From: Capitulum mitella
Taxonomy: Eukaryota; Arthropoda; Thecostraca; Pollicipedomorpha; Pollicipedidae
Assembly (NCBI GenBank): GCA_030062745.1
Contig: CP099840.1
Location: 28,461,006 to 28,525,005, forward strand
Direction: 5' to 3'
Length of the DNA stretch: 64,000 bases
Part shown: piece by piece, positions 48,031-61,000 of the stretch
How positions within the stretch are numbered: position 1 is the stretch's first letter
Layout: each line of letters begins with the position of its first letter
Notes under the pieces: model-generated
Seen by the model: the letters and a program-made list of their open reading frames with translations, nothing else
Told to the model about the DNA's origin: nothing
The model's database searches: none
Made by a program: the position numbers and the translations under genes

Positions 48031-51000
48031 AGACGCACTGGCGGGAACTGAAAGAGCAGTTTGCCAAAGCAAATCAGCATAAACAGATATCTATCGAGCC
48101 AATGTTATGATCCTTGCCTCTGAACGATGAATGAAGCAGACTGATTGTTGTTCTGGCCTAGAAAAAAAAACTTTGTCATCGTACCCTTCATTGCTTCGTT
48201 ACTGTCACCCTCAGGCATTGGGCAACCACGAGTTTAGCGACGGATTAGGTGGCTTGTTACCGTACATGGAGAACGTGACGCGCCCTCTGCTGTGCACCAA
48301 CATCAAGTTTGGACATCACTCCTCGCCTGTCGCTGGCAAATGTCTATCCAGCATTGTTCGAAAGATCGGAGGATACAAGATCGGAATCATGGGCTACACC
48401 ACAAGGGATACGCCGGTATATGAAGAAACACCTATCATCGCGCCTTCTTTTCCATTTTTTTCCTCCCCCTTCCTTCCTTTGTAGGCCAGAGTGCTATAAA
48501 ACTACTAGGATGACTTGATTAGAACAGAAATGGGTGGCAGTTACCAATCCATTCCTCTGTTGCGGGACGGAGGTCCATCCTCACGTCCAGCGAGGGTTGA
48601 TCGCCGAAGGTTAGTCGGTGACAAAAGGCTGCAAATGCCATGATTTGGTACTCAAACATCATCACCAACCATGTCCGGCGACCCGATGCCACAAGAACTG
48701 TTTTGTTCTCTCACAGATGACGGCCCCTGTGCTTGCTGGAGTCAGGTTCTTGGACGAGGTGGAGGCCCTCCAGAAGGAGACGAGGCGTCTGCAGGCGATG
48801 GGTGCTCAGATCATCATCGCCACTGGACACTCCGGCTATGTACGGGAGAAGGAGATGGCGGAGAAAATCGACGGCATCGACATCATCGTCGGAGGACACT
48901 CGCACTCTCTCCTGTACACAGGTGGCGACATTCGTACTCTCTCCTGCACACAGGCGAGGACATTCGCACTCTCTCCTGTGCACAGGTGGCGACATTCGTA
49001 CTCTCTCCTACACACAGGCGAGGACATTCGCACTCTCTCCTGTACTTAGGTGAGAACATTGACACTTTCTCCCGTACACAGGTGAGGACACTTGCGCGCT
49101 CTCCTGCACACAGACGAGGACACCTACACTCTTTCCTATATACAGGTGAGGACATTGGCACTCTTCTGCACAGAGGTGGGGGTACTCACACACTCCCTCC
49201 TGTACACAGGTGACGCTGTACGCACTCTCCTGTGCACAGGACACTCACACTCTGCTGTGCATACACAGGTGAGGACACTCACACTCTCTCCTATGCATAA
49301 ATGAGGACACTCGTACTCTCTCCCGTACACAAGTGAGAAGACACATTCTTGTACGCTTGTGATGACGCTTGCTTTCTCCTTCATACGGCTATGGACAATC
49401 ACGGTCACTTGTATGTTCAGGTGAAGATATACGTAACCTCCATTCCACATTGATTTGTAAGACGCAGTCTTGACGCTTACGTCCCAGCATATCATTGAAT
49501 GGCAGCATTTACTCGTCCTTTTGTTGATGTATAATTTCTCAAAGATCTGGCACCGGGGTGGAAAAAGTCATTGGCTGGGATTGGGTGCGTATCATCCACT
49601 CGTCAGACGTGAGAGGGCACTTGGTCATGACATTCGCGGCTGTACTGCAGGACCTGGATGTTCTTGTTGCCTCTGACCATGGTCTCTCTGAGCCAGGGAA
49701 CGTCCCGGACGGTGACCTCGTGGAAGGGCCGTACCCCACGGTGGTGAAGCAGCCAACCGGCCGCACCGTGCTCGTCGTGCAGGCGTACCAGTACGGCAAG
49801 TACTTGGGCGTGCTGAACGTGACATTTGACGGAGCCGGCGAGGTACGCGACTGGTCCGGTAACCCAGTCTTGCTGGATGGCGAGGAGGACCCAGAGGCGG
49901 TCCGACGGTTGGCGGTCTACAAAGACCTGGTGATTTTTCCCTGTTGGGAACAGTAATTTCCTGTCACTCGGAACAAGCTACTTCAAAGCTCACAATATGA
50001 ATACCATCTCTCTCTCTCCTTCTTTCTTTCTTCCTCTCTCTCCTCATCCTCATTTTCCTCTTTCCATCTCTCTCCCTTTCTCTCAATGTCATCCCCTCCC
50101 CTTCTCTCCATCCATCTCTTCTTTTCTCCCTTCTCCACGACTGGGCCATTGTCCCTTTTTGTTCTCACTCTCAGATAGCCAGGTAGAACTGATGTAAGAA
50201 CGGCCCACTTTGCTGAATACCGATTACCATGATGTCAAAAGAGAGTTCCGGCCTAGCAGAGAAGCAGAATGGTGTCTGCTGTGCCCGGCAGGTGCGCGTG
50301 CAAGAGGCGGCTGTGATCGCCGAGACGCTGGTTCTCCTGGTGGGGGAACCGTCCGTCTGTCGGTACCGCGAGTGTAACATGGGCAACCTTATCACGGACG
50401 GGATACTGCGCGCTGCCCTCCAGCACACTGACCGACAGTGGGGCAGGGTGAGAAAGAGCGCGTCGCCAGGCTCAGAGGCCGCAGTCGCTCCGACATAGGA
50501 TCCTGGTGAGACAGATCCGGGCGCCGCAGTCGACCTTCGAGGGGGGGGGGCAGGGATGCGGCCGACCCGGGGAGCAGTGAACTGTGGCACCGGACAGAGG
50601 ACTGTGGACTGTGGAGTAGCGTGGGGCCGACTCCCCAGGTGGGCGACATCATCTGAGAAGATAGCTGGAGCTAAATGAGGCCGGATCAGATGATGTGGAC
50701 ATACGTGTTCAGTGAGAGAACGATGGTCATCTGTTTCCTAGCCGAGGGCATTCTGACCTGCTGCACACCTACTTCAGAGTGCAAGGTAGCTGATCCTTAG
50801 CTGACAGGTTATCTGCAGACCTCCTCCTCGAGGGTGTCATAAACTCTTAGCTGTCGATGCAATGTCGGCTTGATACAACATGGCCTGGGTACGACTCCCC
50901 CCGTCCAACAGGTGCCGGCCGCAGTATGCATGAGCGGCGCCGTCAGAGGAATCCATCGATCAGGGCAATATCACCCGGGCGCACGTGCAGATGGCGCTGC

Positions 51001-52031
51001 CGTTCGGCAACACGGTGAACGTGGCCAAGTTCTCTGGTCGTGTGTTGCGCAAGGCGTTCGAACACTCCGTGTCCGCATACGAAAAGGGCAAAGGACGTTT
51101 CCTGCAGGTGGCTGGTGAGACCGAGATAGAAGAACGTGTGTCTGGGGAGGGGGGAAGGGAGGGGAAAGGGGGCTACCACGCGAATGAGGTATCATTTTTA
51201 GTCCATTCATTATCTACAGTTCATTGGTTGCAGATGCTCCACGAGAGCGCCTTCGTAAAAGTGGACCGGCAGATCCTCTGCGACAAACTTTTCGTGTCTA
51301 ACTCGTCTAAATGTATGTACATGAACCGGGTGGTGTGTCCCCCAGGCATCCGCGTGTCGTACGACCTGAGCCAACCGGTGGGATCCCGGGTCAGACAGCT
51401 GGAGATCGTCTGCTCGGAATGTTCGGTGCCGAAGCTGGAGCCGCTGCTGCCCGACCGGCAGTATTACATCGCCCTGCCGAATTACATGCTGTCTGGGGGC
51501 GACGGCTACGACGTCATCAAGCGAAACGTCATAGAGCGCTTTAGCGTGGGTGAGTGAAGACTGGCATCGCGGGTTTTCATCTTCCACCGGACATATTTCA
51601 TTTCATCACGATGGCTGTGGATCGAAAGGTACTCTTCCACAAGACAAAGCCAAATTCGGGAGTCAGACTCATTTTATGTGTTTGGTACGGGACCTGTCTG
51701 TGCATGTAATTTGCCAATTTCTTGCAGTTTCCGCTCATGGGGATGAAATGAAGCATGATCCTCGCCCCGTAGATCACCACTATGTCAATGCATTTAAACT
51801 CAAAGTGACCTTTGTCTGTCCTGCAGTAACATACACGGACATTTAGCTTGGTCGCTGGAAATCTGTTTTCTGTCGCCAGGGCTACTGGACGTAGATGCTT
51901 TCAGCAGTCACGTGATTCGGATGTCGCCGGTGACAGCTGGACTGGAGGGTCGTATCCGCTTTGTCACCGGCAGTCGACAGCAGGCGTCGAAATCAGGGAC
52001 CACGAACTGTGCTGGTGCAAACACGTTGTAA
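47389..52031 (+). CDS. Ecto-5'-nucleotidase/apyrase family, copy 1 (frameshifted)
   Basis: Eight exons: 47389-47706, 48215-48415, 48717-48921, 49697-49929, 50292-50447, 50912-51114, 51346-51549 and 51880-52031. Family members hydrolyse extracellular nucleotides (CD73 makes adenosine from AMP). Exon 1 has a signal peptide, the metal site NNDIHAH (D29, H31) and GGDVFQG (D78). Exon 2 has LGNHEF, and exon 3 has ATGHSG and GGHSHSLLYTG. Exons 4-7 carry the C-terminal substrate domain (RECNMGNL, PFGNTV, YDLSQPVG, GGDGYDV). In exon 6 one extra base near 50949-50951 shifts the frame compared with copy 2 (203 versus 202 nt), and GGGVR is SGAVR. The last exon ends after EGRIRFVTGSR with a polar tail and no GPI signal. 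It is a recent pseudogene, a secreted variant rescued by alternative splicing, or it contains a sequencing error. Confidence 0.88.
47986..48024 (+). repeat. (GA)n microsatellite
   Basis: About eighteen GA units in intron 1 of the first 5'-nucleotidase gene, ending in a G run. Confidence 0.95.
48888..49350 (+). repeat. ~32-bp minisatellite derived from an exon end and splice donor
   Basis: About fourteen tandem units of the type gacattcgcactctctcctg followed by tacacaggtgag. The first unit is the coding end of exon 3 (GGHSHSLLYT) with its donor CAG|GTG at 48921/48922; the later units fill intron 3. Many units keep ACACAGGTGAGG or CACAGGTGGCG, so each is a potential donor. Units diverge toward the 3' end (from about 49150), which suggests growth from the exon side. 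Confidence 0.92.
50007..50151 (+). repeat. CT-rich tract
   Basis: A polypyrimidine stretch (tctctc, ctttctttc, cttcc units) in intron 4 of the first 5'-nucleotidase gene, upstream of the exon 5 acceptor. Confidence 0.9.
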
Positions 52032-53990
52032 TCTTTATGCCGGCATACGCCCTCGCCACGTGCTAAGTGCTGCAATTTTGAAGTCTGTGTAATGTTTCTT
52101 TTTTACTTGGTCTGTTGATTTGTGCTGTTTTCTGGATGCAAAAATGATTGCGAGCCGCCTCCTATCTTGCGATTTTAGTGTCAGTATGTACGTTACGACA
52201 CTGTGGTACTGTATAGGTGCTTGGACATCCCGTTTCTGCAAAGGGATGCCTCAGCTGCTGAAAATCATCTCTGGCGGCGACGACTGCGTTCGGAAACATG
52301 CGAGATGTATTTTCAAACAGGTACATTCAGCCTTAAAGACACTACTTTCGTGGTGCACGATATTCCATTCAGCTTTAGCGTAACGCATTCCACTTACGCT
52401 TGTTAAAGGCATACCCACTTTCACTATTTTTCACTGCACCAGCTGCCTGCCCAGGGATTTAACGTTCTTCAACTTATGGCTCAGAGTCGTTTAGAGCTTG
52501 GCCTCGTCGCCAGCAATGGATGTAATATCCATTGCTGCAGTTTCTATTTTTTTGCGGGCAAGGAAAAAATGTCTTCTTTAATGGGTTACGCATCCTTCGC
52601 CCCCGAAGCCGTTAGCTGGTGCGTTCAGCCAATCCGAGTGGTCCCAGTCTGGCACAGGAGTCTGTGCTTATCCCGAGCTGAACCAGAAAATGTGGACACC
52701 TGCACCGAGAGCCTTTTGTGAGGGTCTCTCTCTCACAGCCTTCGCGCAGCATCACAAAGCCCGTCCCTGAAGCTTTGATAGCCTGATGAGGCCCGGTGTC
52801 AGAGCAGCGTGACACCCAAAATAAGCAGCTGTCGTGGAGGCTGGGCTCGCCGATCTTCGCTGCTGGGATGCACCGTCGGGGCCAAGTCGGACGTCGCTGG
52901 GCTCGCGAATTGTCACTGGCGTCAATGCCATGACGATGAATGCCAAAACTGATCCCTGCATTCAGATTAGGCGACGACCAGCAACGTGGGCCGGACGAAG
53001 CGGTGCAACGTCACGCGCGCAGGACAGACGAGGTGCGAAACAGCCTGCCTTGGTGATTGAAGCTAGACAAAGGCCTCCCGTTCCAGCTAAGTTATTACAA
53101 ACGGTTAACACTGCATTCATGAAATGTTTCGGTGCTACGCAATTTTCTGGAGAGTAAAAATGAACTGTTTATGATTTCTAAAACTAACTTCTCCCGAAAC
53201 AGATCTTCAGCTTTGACAGATTTGCAAGGACACGGCCTTGAAGTTTTGCATGCATGATGACGTTCGATTTGAAAGAAGAAGTAGGCAGCCGTCGTGCAGC
53301 TAAACGCTAAAGTAAACTGTTTAAAATCGAAGTATTCATAATAATGAAATCAAATCCAAGTGCCGTTGTATTAAAGATAAACTGTTTGTAATATCCAAAA
53401 CCTGCTTCTCCCGGATCTCGTCTGCCAGTTATAACAGTCTGGTGCTGTGTGAACATGCATATCACTGGCGAGTTGGGCTGTCTGAATGCTGTCTGAATGC
53501 GACACTATTTGATAGCACTCACGAACTAATTTACTTGAATTAAAAGTTATTTTTTGGTGGGCTTTTGTGTTTTCGCCAACTTTCTGAAAACTTTGTTCTC
53601 GGGATATTTACTCGGGAAAAGCCTAGAGCGGCCTTTCAGTTCCTTTCTTCCTTTGAAAACAGGGAAAATAGAAGTGAATGATAATCAAGGTCTCAACCGA
53701 GATCCAGGCAATGACTCCGCCTTTGACAGAATATGGGGCATACGACCCCTAACCATCACCAAGTGAGCAGCGAAACAATACGAACGCAGCGGCACGTTAA
53801 CTCCTCTTCAGGTGGGGGGGGGGGATGCTCAGTTTAAGCATTTTGGATCAGTTCTTTCCAGTCAGCGCCCATAGGGTCAATGTTAAATTTCAAAAAGTTG
53901 GGGGAGGGGTTAGTTGAAGCCCTCCCTGGCCCCATGGCTCCCGCACCTGTGTGCGAGATATGTAGCTTGGATATGTCTTACATAGATAGA

Positions 53991-54365
53991 TATGTATTAC
54001 GTGGTACGTAGCTTAATCCTTTGGCTATAAAATTATGCCAATTTTGCCTTTTACGTTACATGGTGACATTGCAGGTGACCTCAGTTGAATTTAAGTTAGT
54101 GGATTCTTGTTTCCATTGCGTGGGTTGTATTGTATTGTAGATATATAGGTAGATATATAGGTACATTGTATTGTAGATATGTGTTATATTGGGTATGTAT
54201 TCCAGTGGATATGTATTATATAGATGTATGCAGATATGTATTACGAGATACGTAGTTTAGCCCTTTGGCTACAAAATGATGCCCATTTCGCCTTTTACAT
54301 CAGATGGTGACTTCAGAGGTGACCTCAGTTGAATTTAACTTAGCGGATTCCGGTTTTCCATTGGA
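53991..54365 (+). repeat. Pair of ~130-bp direct repeats
   Basis: 53991-54120 and 54235-54365 share tatgtattac, then a tacgtag...ccctttggct-type block, gccttttac, gatggtgac, ggtgacctcagttgaattta and a gtggatt/gcggatt end. They are about 80% alike by eye. GATATGTATT-rich sequence separates them. Confidence 0.75.
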
Positions 54366-54603
54366 TCCCTAAGGGAGGTGTTTTGAGCCCCGTAGGGTGT
54401 TTTGGAGGGCCCTAGTACGCTTTATGGCGATGAACAGGGACTGAAACTTCTGCTGCCATGCAAATAAGCGCTTTGGATTACTATAGATTTGAGGATTATA
54501 AAATTGGATTAAACCTGAAGTCAACAAATTGTGAAAAGTCATTGATTTCAGTTCACCGTACTTGACCTAAGTGACTGACCCAAATGACAGCCCAGACGCA
54601 TAG

Positions 54604-54630
54604 GTCACTGACACCATAAGTGTCAGTGAC
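54604..54630. other. Perfect 11-bp hairpin
   Basis: gtcactgacac and its exact complement surround the 5-base loop cataa. It lies in intergenic DNA and its role is unknown. Confidence 0.55.
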
Positions 54631-57600
54631 TTTTGCGTGTATCGTAAGGCTGAGCAAGATTAAGTACCGTAAAATGCTTACAACGCTCGCTGTATGATGA
54701 CGAGCTGCGGGCGATCAGAATTTCTTCGTGGCATGCCCTCGAGAAAGGGATAGCATCGATTAGTACAAAACATAGATCCTGCATTGGCAGCGGAACGCCA
54801 GATGAAAGGAGTGGGAAAAAGGTCATTTGTTATGGAGTCAGCGCTGTAGCGTTAATGCCAAATCTTAGAGTTTCAATAGGGGAGGGGGCGCAGCACCTTA
54901 ACGTCTCAATGGTTATGTTGCCCCTGACTCTGTGATCTGTCCCGGTTTCGATATGGAATGATTGCTGGTGTCTCAGAATATGATATATTTCCCAAAGATC
55001 CAAGGAACATAGCAGATCTCACGAGCAGAAACGAAACGAAGTGGATTTTAGTGCGAAGATGGAGAGGGTGAAAAGATCGTAAACATTTCAAGACACGGAT
55101 AAAGATGTTATCATAATGTGCCATCATTCACGTGGTGAAGTTTAAATTGCGTTTAGTTCCAAGGTATTCTGCACGTCATTGTACTTCGATTTCACTTTTC
55201 AGAATCGTAAATCACGAGGCTTGACGAAATGGACCACTTCTGGCGCCGCCCGCAAAGGCTCGTTAGTTGCTGTTTGAGTACTCAAAGCCCATCCATTGAT
55301 CCGCAAGGTCGGTGAGAAAAAGAATAGCCGCTCCAACACTCCACGGTGGCGAAACATGCCTGTAAATGGCAGGTTAACCTTCTCCGGGCCGGAGAGGAGA
55401 GCTGTTCACGGTACTCCACTTCGATTTTCTAGTCATCAAAAAAAAAAAAAATCGAAAAGGCACATGCATACAAAACTCAGAGGAATATTTTCATGCATCA
55501 TTTTTACACATTTTGTCAACTTCTAAACTCGGTCACTTCTGGTCATTAGCCTGAGACAGGTCAAGTTAGATCATGTTCCAGAAAACGAAAGTAGCGTAGC
55601 AGTCTGTGAAATGTATCGATTAGCATAAAACGTCGTATATTGACAGGACATGAAAAATGGAGAAAAAATCCTCTATCTCGAATTTTTCGGAAACCTCCAG
55701 GTAATTAGCCTTATTAGCCTTAGCTGAAACTTTCGGCCTTTTTAAGTTTGCTGTTGCGATTGTGGGGCTGGTTCGTTGGTTTTGAAGACTGGATATGCAT
55801 TCTAGTGCTTCTCACGTCATTTGCATATGCAGTTGTACCCGTTGACCCGTGCTCTTGGGGCCAGGTCATGTTTCATGCGGAATTTTCAGACCCGCAACCG
55901 AGTTTATTTCTGCAGTCTTATCATGTTTATTGGTAGTCATTTGTGCTTCGGAAGCACTAACAGATGAATAAAACGTATTTCCGAAGAGTGATTAAATTTA
56001 TTTGACCCAGTCTGACCTGATTTGACCTTTCGAAATGCTATGGTTGTTTTCAATGCGAACACACTTTGTATGACAGCAAATGTTAGGAACTACACTCATG
56101 CATGCCTTCCTTGTATTCAGTTTGTATCAACCATCTTATCACCTCTATTCCTCTTATTTTGGTCACAGAAAAATGCTGGACATCGTGAGAACAACTCCCC
56201 GCCAAATATTGGGCCTTTGCATTGCGGCAATGCCCACCGCCCGGTATCGAGGTACTTCCGTAAAAATGCTTTGGGGCACGGGTTTCATGATGCAGAAGGA
56301 ATATTACATGATCCGGAAGTATAGAATGTTATGTTGTGTTGTGTCGGATCAATAGTAATGCGGCAGATAATGCAACAGGCACCAGAAACACGTATAGGCG
56401 TCAATACCCTGACCTAGGGTAATCTTGTTTGACTTTAATGTGATACTTGCAGACTTATTTGGATGCCAAACACATTCGCGGGGTATTCCGGCCAATGAAC
56501 TTACTTATACATTCAGAAAAAAACGAGTCTTCTCCCCTTACAAAAAACGATTTTTTATCTTTACTTTCCGCTTTCCTTCAAATGGTCAGATCTTGCCTCA
56601 AGTGCTCTTCTGGGTAAATAAGACCTTCTTTTTACTGTTAAATCCCTTTAGAGTCACGTTAAAACTTTGGGTATGAACTTCTTCCGCCCTTGATGTTTTC
56701 TTTTGGTGTCACCAATGTTTTTCCAACGGTGTTTTTACTTTTCTGTGCGATTTATAGTTCTCGAGATCTGGGGGTGGGTTCTAATGAACTTCCTCCGCCG
56801 CCCGGCGAAGGTGGATCCGGAGGCCGGCCCGGCGAGGATTAAACCTGCATGCATCGCATCACTGAAACAGGATAAGTCCCATCCAAAAGTTTGTTGCCAC
56901 AGAGAAACTCCCTTCTCGTGGGGCATTCAGAAGTAAAAAGAGCAGCCGTAAAAACTTCGTGAACGTCCAACATCGATGCAAGACTTATTGCGTATTTAAA
57001 TGTTTTCGAATTCGTGTCAAATGCACAGTTGCACGTTGTGTTAATGAAATGAAATTTCCTTTCCACGACACCGATTGTTTGTGAAATACAACTTGCAACA
57101 TCAACACTTAAAGTCAGTGTTCATATGAGAGATCCATCATTTCTACCCTGTCTTACTTGGCCAGAAATCTGCGGTTGTTTTGAGGCAATGACTTTATTTG
57201 GAAGGCTTATAATGTATGGTGGCAATGCAAAACCCTAAATTTTGTCTGGGCAGATTTCAGTTAAGGAATTTCCGACTCGAACGCATACTTAATTACTTTT
57301 AGGGTATCACTCATCTGATTACAAAGACACAAAAAGGACACCAGAATCAAAACCGTGTAACAAGACCAACTTGCGTGAACCAAATGCCGCCTACGAAGTG
57401 CTTGCAGAAACTTTTAAACTCAACGAAACAAGAATATAACTAAATGGCTGCGCCCCTTTAACAATGCTTGCGTGCCTAAGATGTTGTTTTATTTATCAGA
57501 AAGACATGTTAAATAAAAAGGTATTATCGTAGCAAACTGCGCGAATACTTAAATATTCGGAATGCAACATACACTTGCAAAAGAAACTCAGAAGCAAGCG

Positions 57601-58096
57601 ACCTATAAAACACTCACAGCACCACACTGTGGTGATTATGTATCTCTCAGGCACCATCGATATGTATGCGACTCAAATACAAGAGACAAGCCCAGTGTAA
57701 AAACATCAAAGTTCGCTATCCAAACGCAGACCAGGCAGCAAATCATGTAGGCTGGCATGAAAAAAACAAACCAAGGATAAAATCCACTGCCAGGTGCTAT
57801 GAACTTGGCGCCTTATCTCTAAGACATCGAAACCCTCTGTCGATTCAGCCTTTCGCGCCCAACATTAGCTCCTTAAATGCGGCAGAAGCTTCCATCGCAC
57901 ATATTCTAAAACCCAGCCGCGGCTGTCATGGACAAACTACTATTGCCGTTGCCGGCGGGCATTTCGAAATCCAAGCGTGGGTCGCGCCATCATCCGCAAT
58001 CGAACACCTTTCACGAGCGGCCGACTGTAAGCAGTCGGCGCCACATGCGCACAGTTTCCTGCACTCTAAAAACGACGCCTGAACATGGCAGCGGCG

Positions 58097-61000
58097 CTAC
58101 ACGGCCGACAACGCCTTCGACGCGGCGACGCTGCAGGCCAGGACAACTGCTAGTGCGGTCATCCCCATGGAGCGGGCCCGTTGGGACGAACTCTCCCGGT
58201 GTCGGGTTCCGTTGACGAAACGGATACGCCCTTCGAGTCCAGCTATCACCGGCGACATCCGAATCACGTGACGGCGGAGAACATCCACGTCCAGCAGCCC
58301 TGGTGGACGAGGCGAGAGGTAATCATCGCCGTCTGCCGTAAGTAACGGCTTGCGGCGAATGGTGATGGGCAGGCAAAAACGAGGACAGGTTACATTTGGG
58401 TTTTATCACCCGCAACGAAGAGAAATGATGCACACGAAAGAGAATACCGCAAGTAAAACATAACGCACTGATTAGGCTGAGTTGAATATTTTTTTCATTC
58501 ATAGCAGCAGACTTATGGTGACACATGCCCCCTTTCGGATGAAAAACTATTTGAGATTCGCCCCCTGTATGAATGTATCAAATGCTCCTCTTCCTCCAGC
58601 CTGGCGCTTCTAACGACCCTTTTAACAGTACTAAAGGCTTTTATATATTATTGAATTACCCAGGCTAGAGCGCTCCATGGCGTTCCGTTCGATGACGTCG
58701 TAACTATCTCCACCGGACAGCAGGTAGGTTGGCAGGGCGATGTAGTACTGCTTGTCGAGCTGCAACGGCTCCAGCTTCGGCACCAAACAATGAGAACAGA
58801 CGATCTCCAACTGGTTGACGCGGGAGCCCACCGGCTGGCTTAAATCGTACGTCACGCGAATGCCTGAAGAGCACACGGAGATTGATGCGAAACTGCGGGG
58901 CAAGCTGAAACGGTTTCCATGAAGGTTTTATTACACAAATCGTTTGGCTGAAATCCCAGACTTTTTCATGCACTGGAGGGGTGAACTAATGTAATTCTGC
59001 ACTTTCAAGGTGGTCATAACAGGTTTGATTGTTAACAGGTACATCAGATGGTTTTAGGGAATATGCAAAACATGTTCTTATGCTGCATTGCGATTTTGAG
59101 GGGAAATCTGGTACCAGCTGCCTATATTAACAAGACGTTTGCTTCGCCAGGACTTCGAGTTTTTCACGTAATGCTGAATTGGTGCAGCTTTGGAATTAAA
59201 TAACAAACAAAAGATGCCATTTCACTTGATTCCTCCGTATCTACACAATACGAAGCGATTTAAACAAGTATCGAGCAGGATGGGAGGCATATGAAATATC
59301 TGTCTGCATTTACAGACCTAAACACACAGAGGTGGCAATGTCAGGACATCGTGCGGCTCAAATGCCACCTTAACATGAACGCCTTTGCCGTGAGGTTCTA
59401 CTCATTGCGATGCGTGGACGTCACAAAGTTCCCAGAAGCCTCCTGCAGTTAGTCAGTTTGGGAGAGTTCCAAGGAGAAGTGAATCTTAAAGAGAACTACA
59501 GCCGACACATAATGTCCTTTTCATAGTTCTCCAGTTTCCAACACGCTCTTTTGAAGCTCGCGCAGCCAACAGGCGAGCTGCTCATGACGGGTGGCAAGGA
59601 GCGTGACGGGAAATTTCTAGCGCACGCGCGTCGTTCCGCACGCCGCCGTCGCGGTCTCACCGGACACCTGGAGGAAACGTCCCGCGTCCTCCTTGTACTT
59701 GGACACAGAGTGTTCGAACACCCGCCGGAGCACGTCGCCGGAGAACCTGGCCACGTCCACCGTGTTGCCAAATGGCTGCACCGTCTGCACCTGCGCCTGG
59801 GTGATGTTACCTTTGTCGATGGAATCCCTGACGCCGCCGCCCATGTATATCGCGGCTGGCACCTGTTGGACGGAGGGGGAAGTCTGAGGTGCGCAAAATC
59901 TGCCAACTTGCCTACCAGCGCGGGTGACAGATATTGGTTTAAGTTATAGCAGACCTGTGTCAGATAATCATTGCCTGTGGAGAATACAAACGTCAGGCAT
60001 ACAATATTACAGAAGATATGGAATGAATTGTTATTTAGAGTATATACTTTCCTCCCCGTTGATTTTTCTATGTGGTTTGCGAAATATCCACCGATATGAC
60101 ATGCAAGTTAAGAGTGCATTTTCCTGTTATACGACTTGGTGGTATTAACTCAGACGTGACAGGATTGGGTGCACAATATTGGGGGCATGCAGTTATGTCC
60201 ATTGGGTCTAGCATGCTGTCGCGGGTGCGCCGCATCCAGAAGGGACAGGGTACTGTTGTAGCGCATTTTCCAAATGTTTGAAGGTACTTTGGGACCGGCG
60301 CCGGTTTGCATTGGGGCTGTGACAGCTCTGGGGTTTTTAGCTTTTGAAGGTGACAGCTTTGACGTTTTGTGCACCTCTGGGGACAGTTGGCCTCAATGTA
60401 TGCATGTGAAATGCCTATGTCGTCGGGCTGCCTTAACTCTAACACGAGCGTGCACATATGTATTCTGGCTTGCGTCCATTTAGATCGATTGTCGAAAACG
60501 TAACATCCATCTCTGAGGGAGATTCCTGAAGTTTCCAAAGTTGCCAACGTGCCGGTGCTATTTGTGTTAGCATTTTAACCGCATTAAATGCAAAATAAAA
60601 TGAAGGTTTGAAGACAATGACGTTCATATTTTGGTCCATACATAAAAAAGACAAGGAAAAGACCAAAAACAATATATCTCAGATTTGGTATGCTGTGTCT
60701 TCTCCCAGTTCCGTTTTACACCAGTTCAAATTTGCAGTGTACGCTTAAGTCAAAAAGAACAACTTGAGACTCTTCTAGTGTTGGCGCTGGAAACCAGTGA
60801 CGAAATTCGCGCTATCAACAGAATATTTTTCGATTATGCCTTGAAGCTAAACAACCAAATCCACCACGTGATTTTAGGATCAGCTTCTTGCGTCTAGATG
60901 TGACATTTTACATATCTGCATTTGCAATCCAACATAACTTACGGGAAAGGAAGCTAAAGGGAAAACGTCTATGAGGATGCGAACTATACCGATTTCAGCC

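Larger units (their letters stand above)
52032..58096. other. Intergenic between convergent 5'-nucleotidase genes
   Basis: Six kb between the two stop codons, containing both 3' UTRs. I recognise no gene. It holds a direct repeat (53991-54365) and a perfect 11-bp hairpin at 54604-54630 (gtcactgacac-cataa-gtgtcagtgac). ORFs in 52.4-53.2 kb and 57.5-58.1 kb show no family motifs. Confidence 0.4.

Noticed and set aside
48888-49350. CRISPR array or repeat protein with period ~32
   Set aside because: There are no unique spacers, unit length varies and frame is lost; the origin from the exon 3 end is evident.
54623-58082. Several 60-140-codon ORFs between the 5'-nucleotidase genes
   Set aside because: No motifs, no codon bias like the neighbouring exons and no compatible splice partners were seen.
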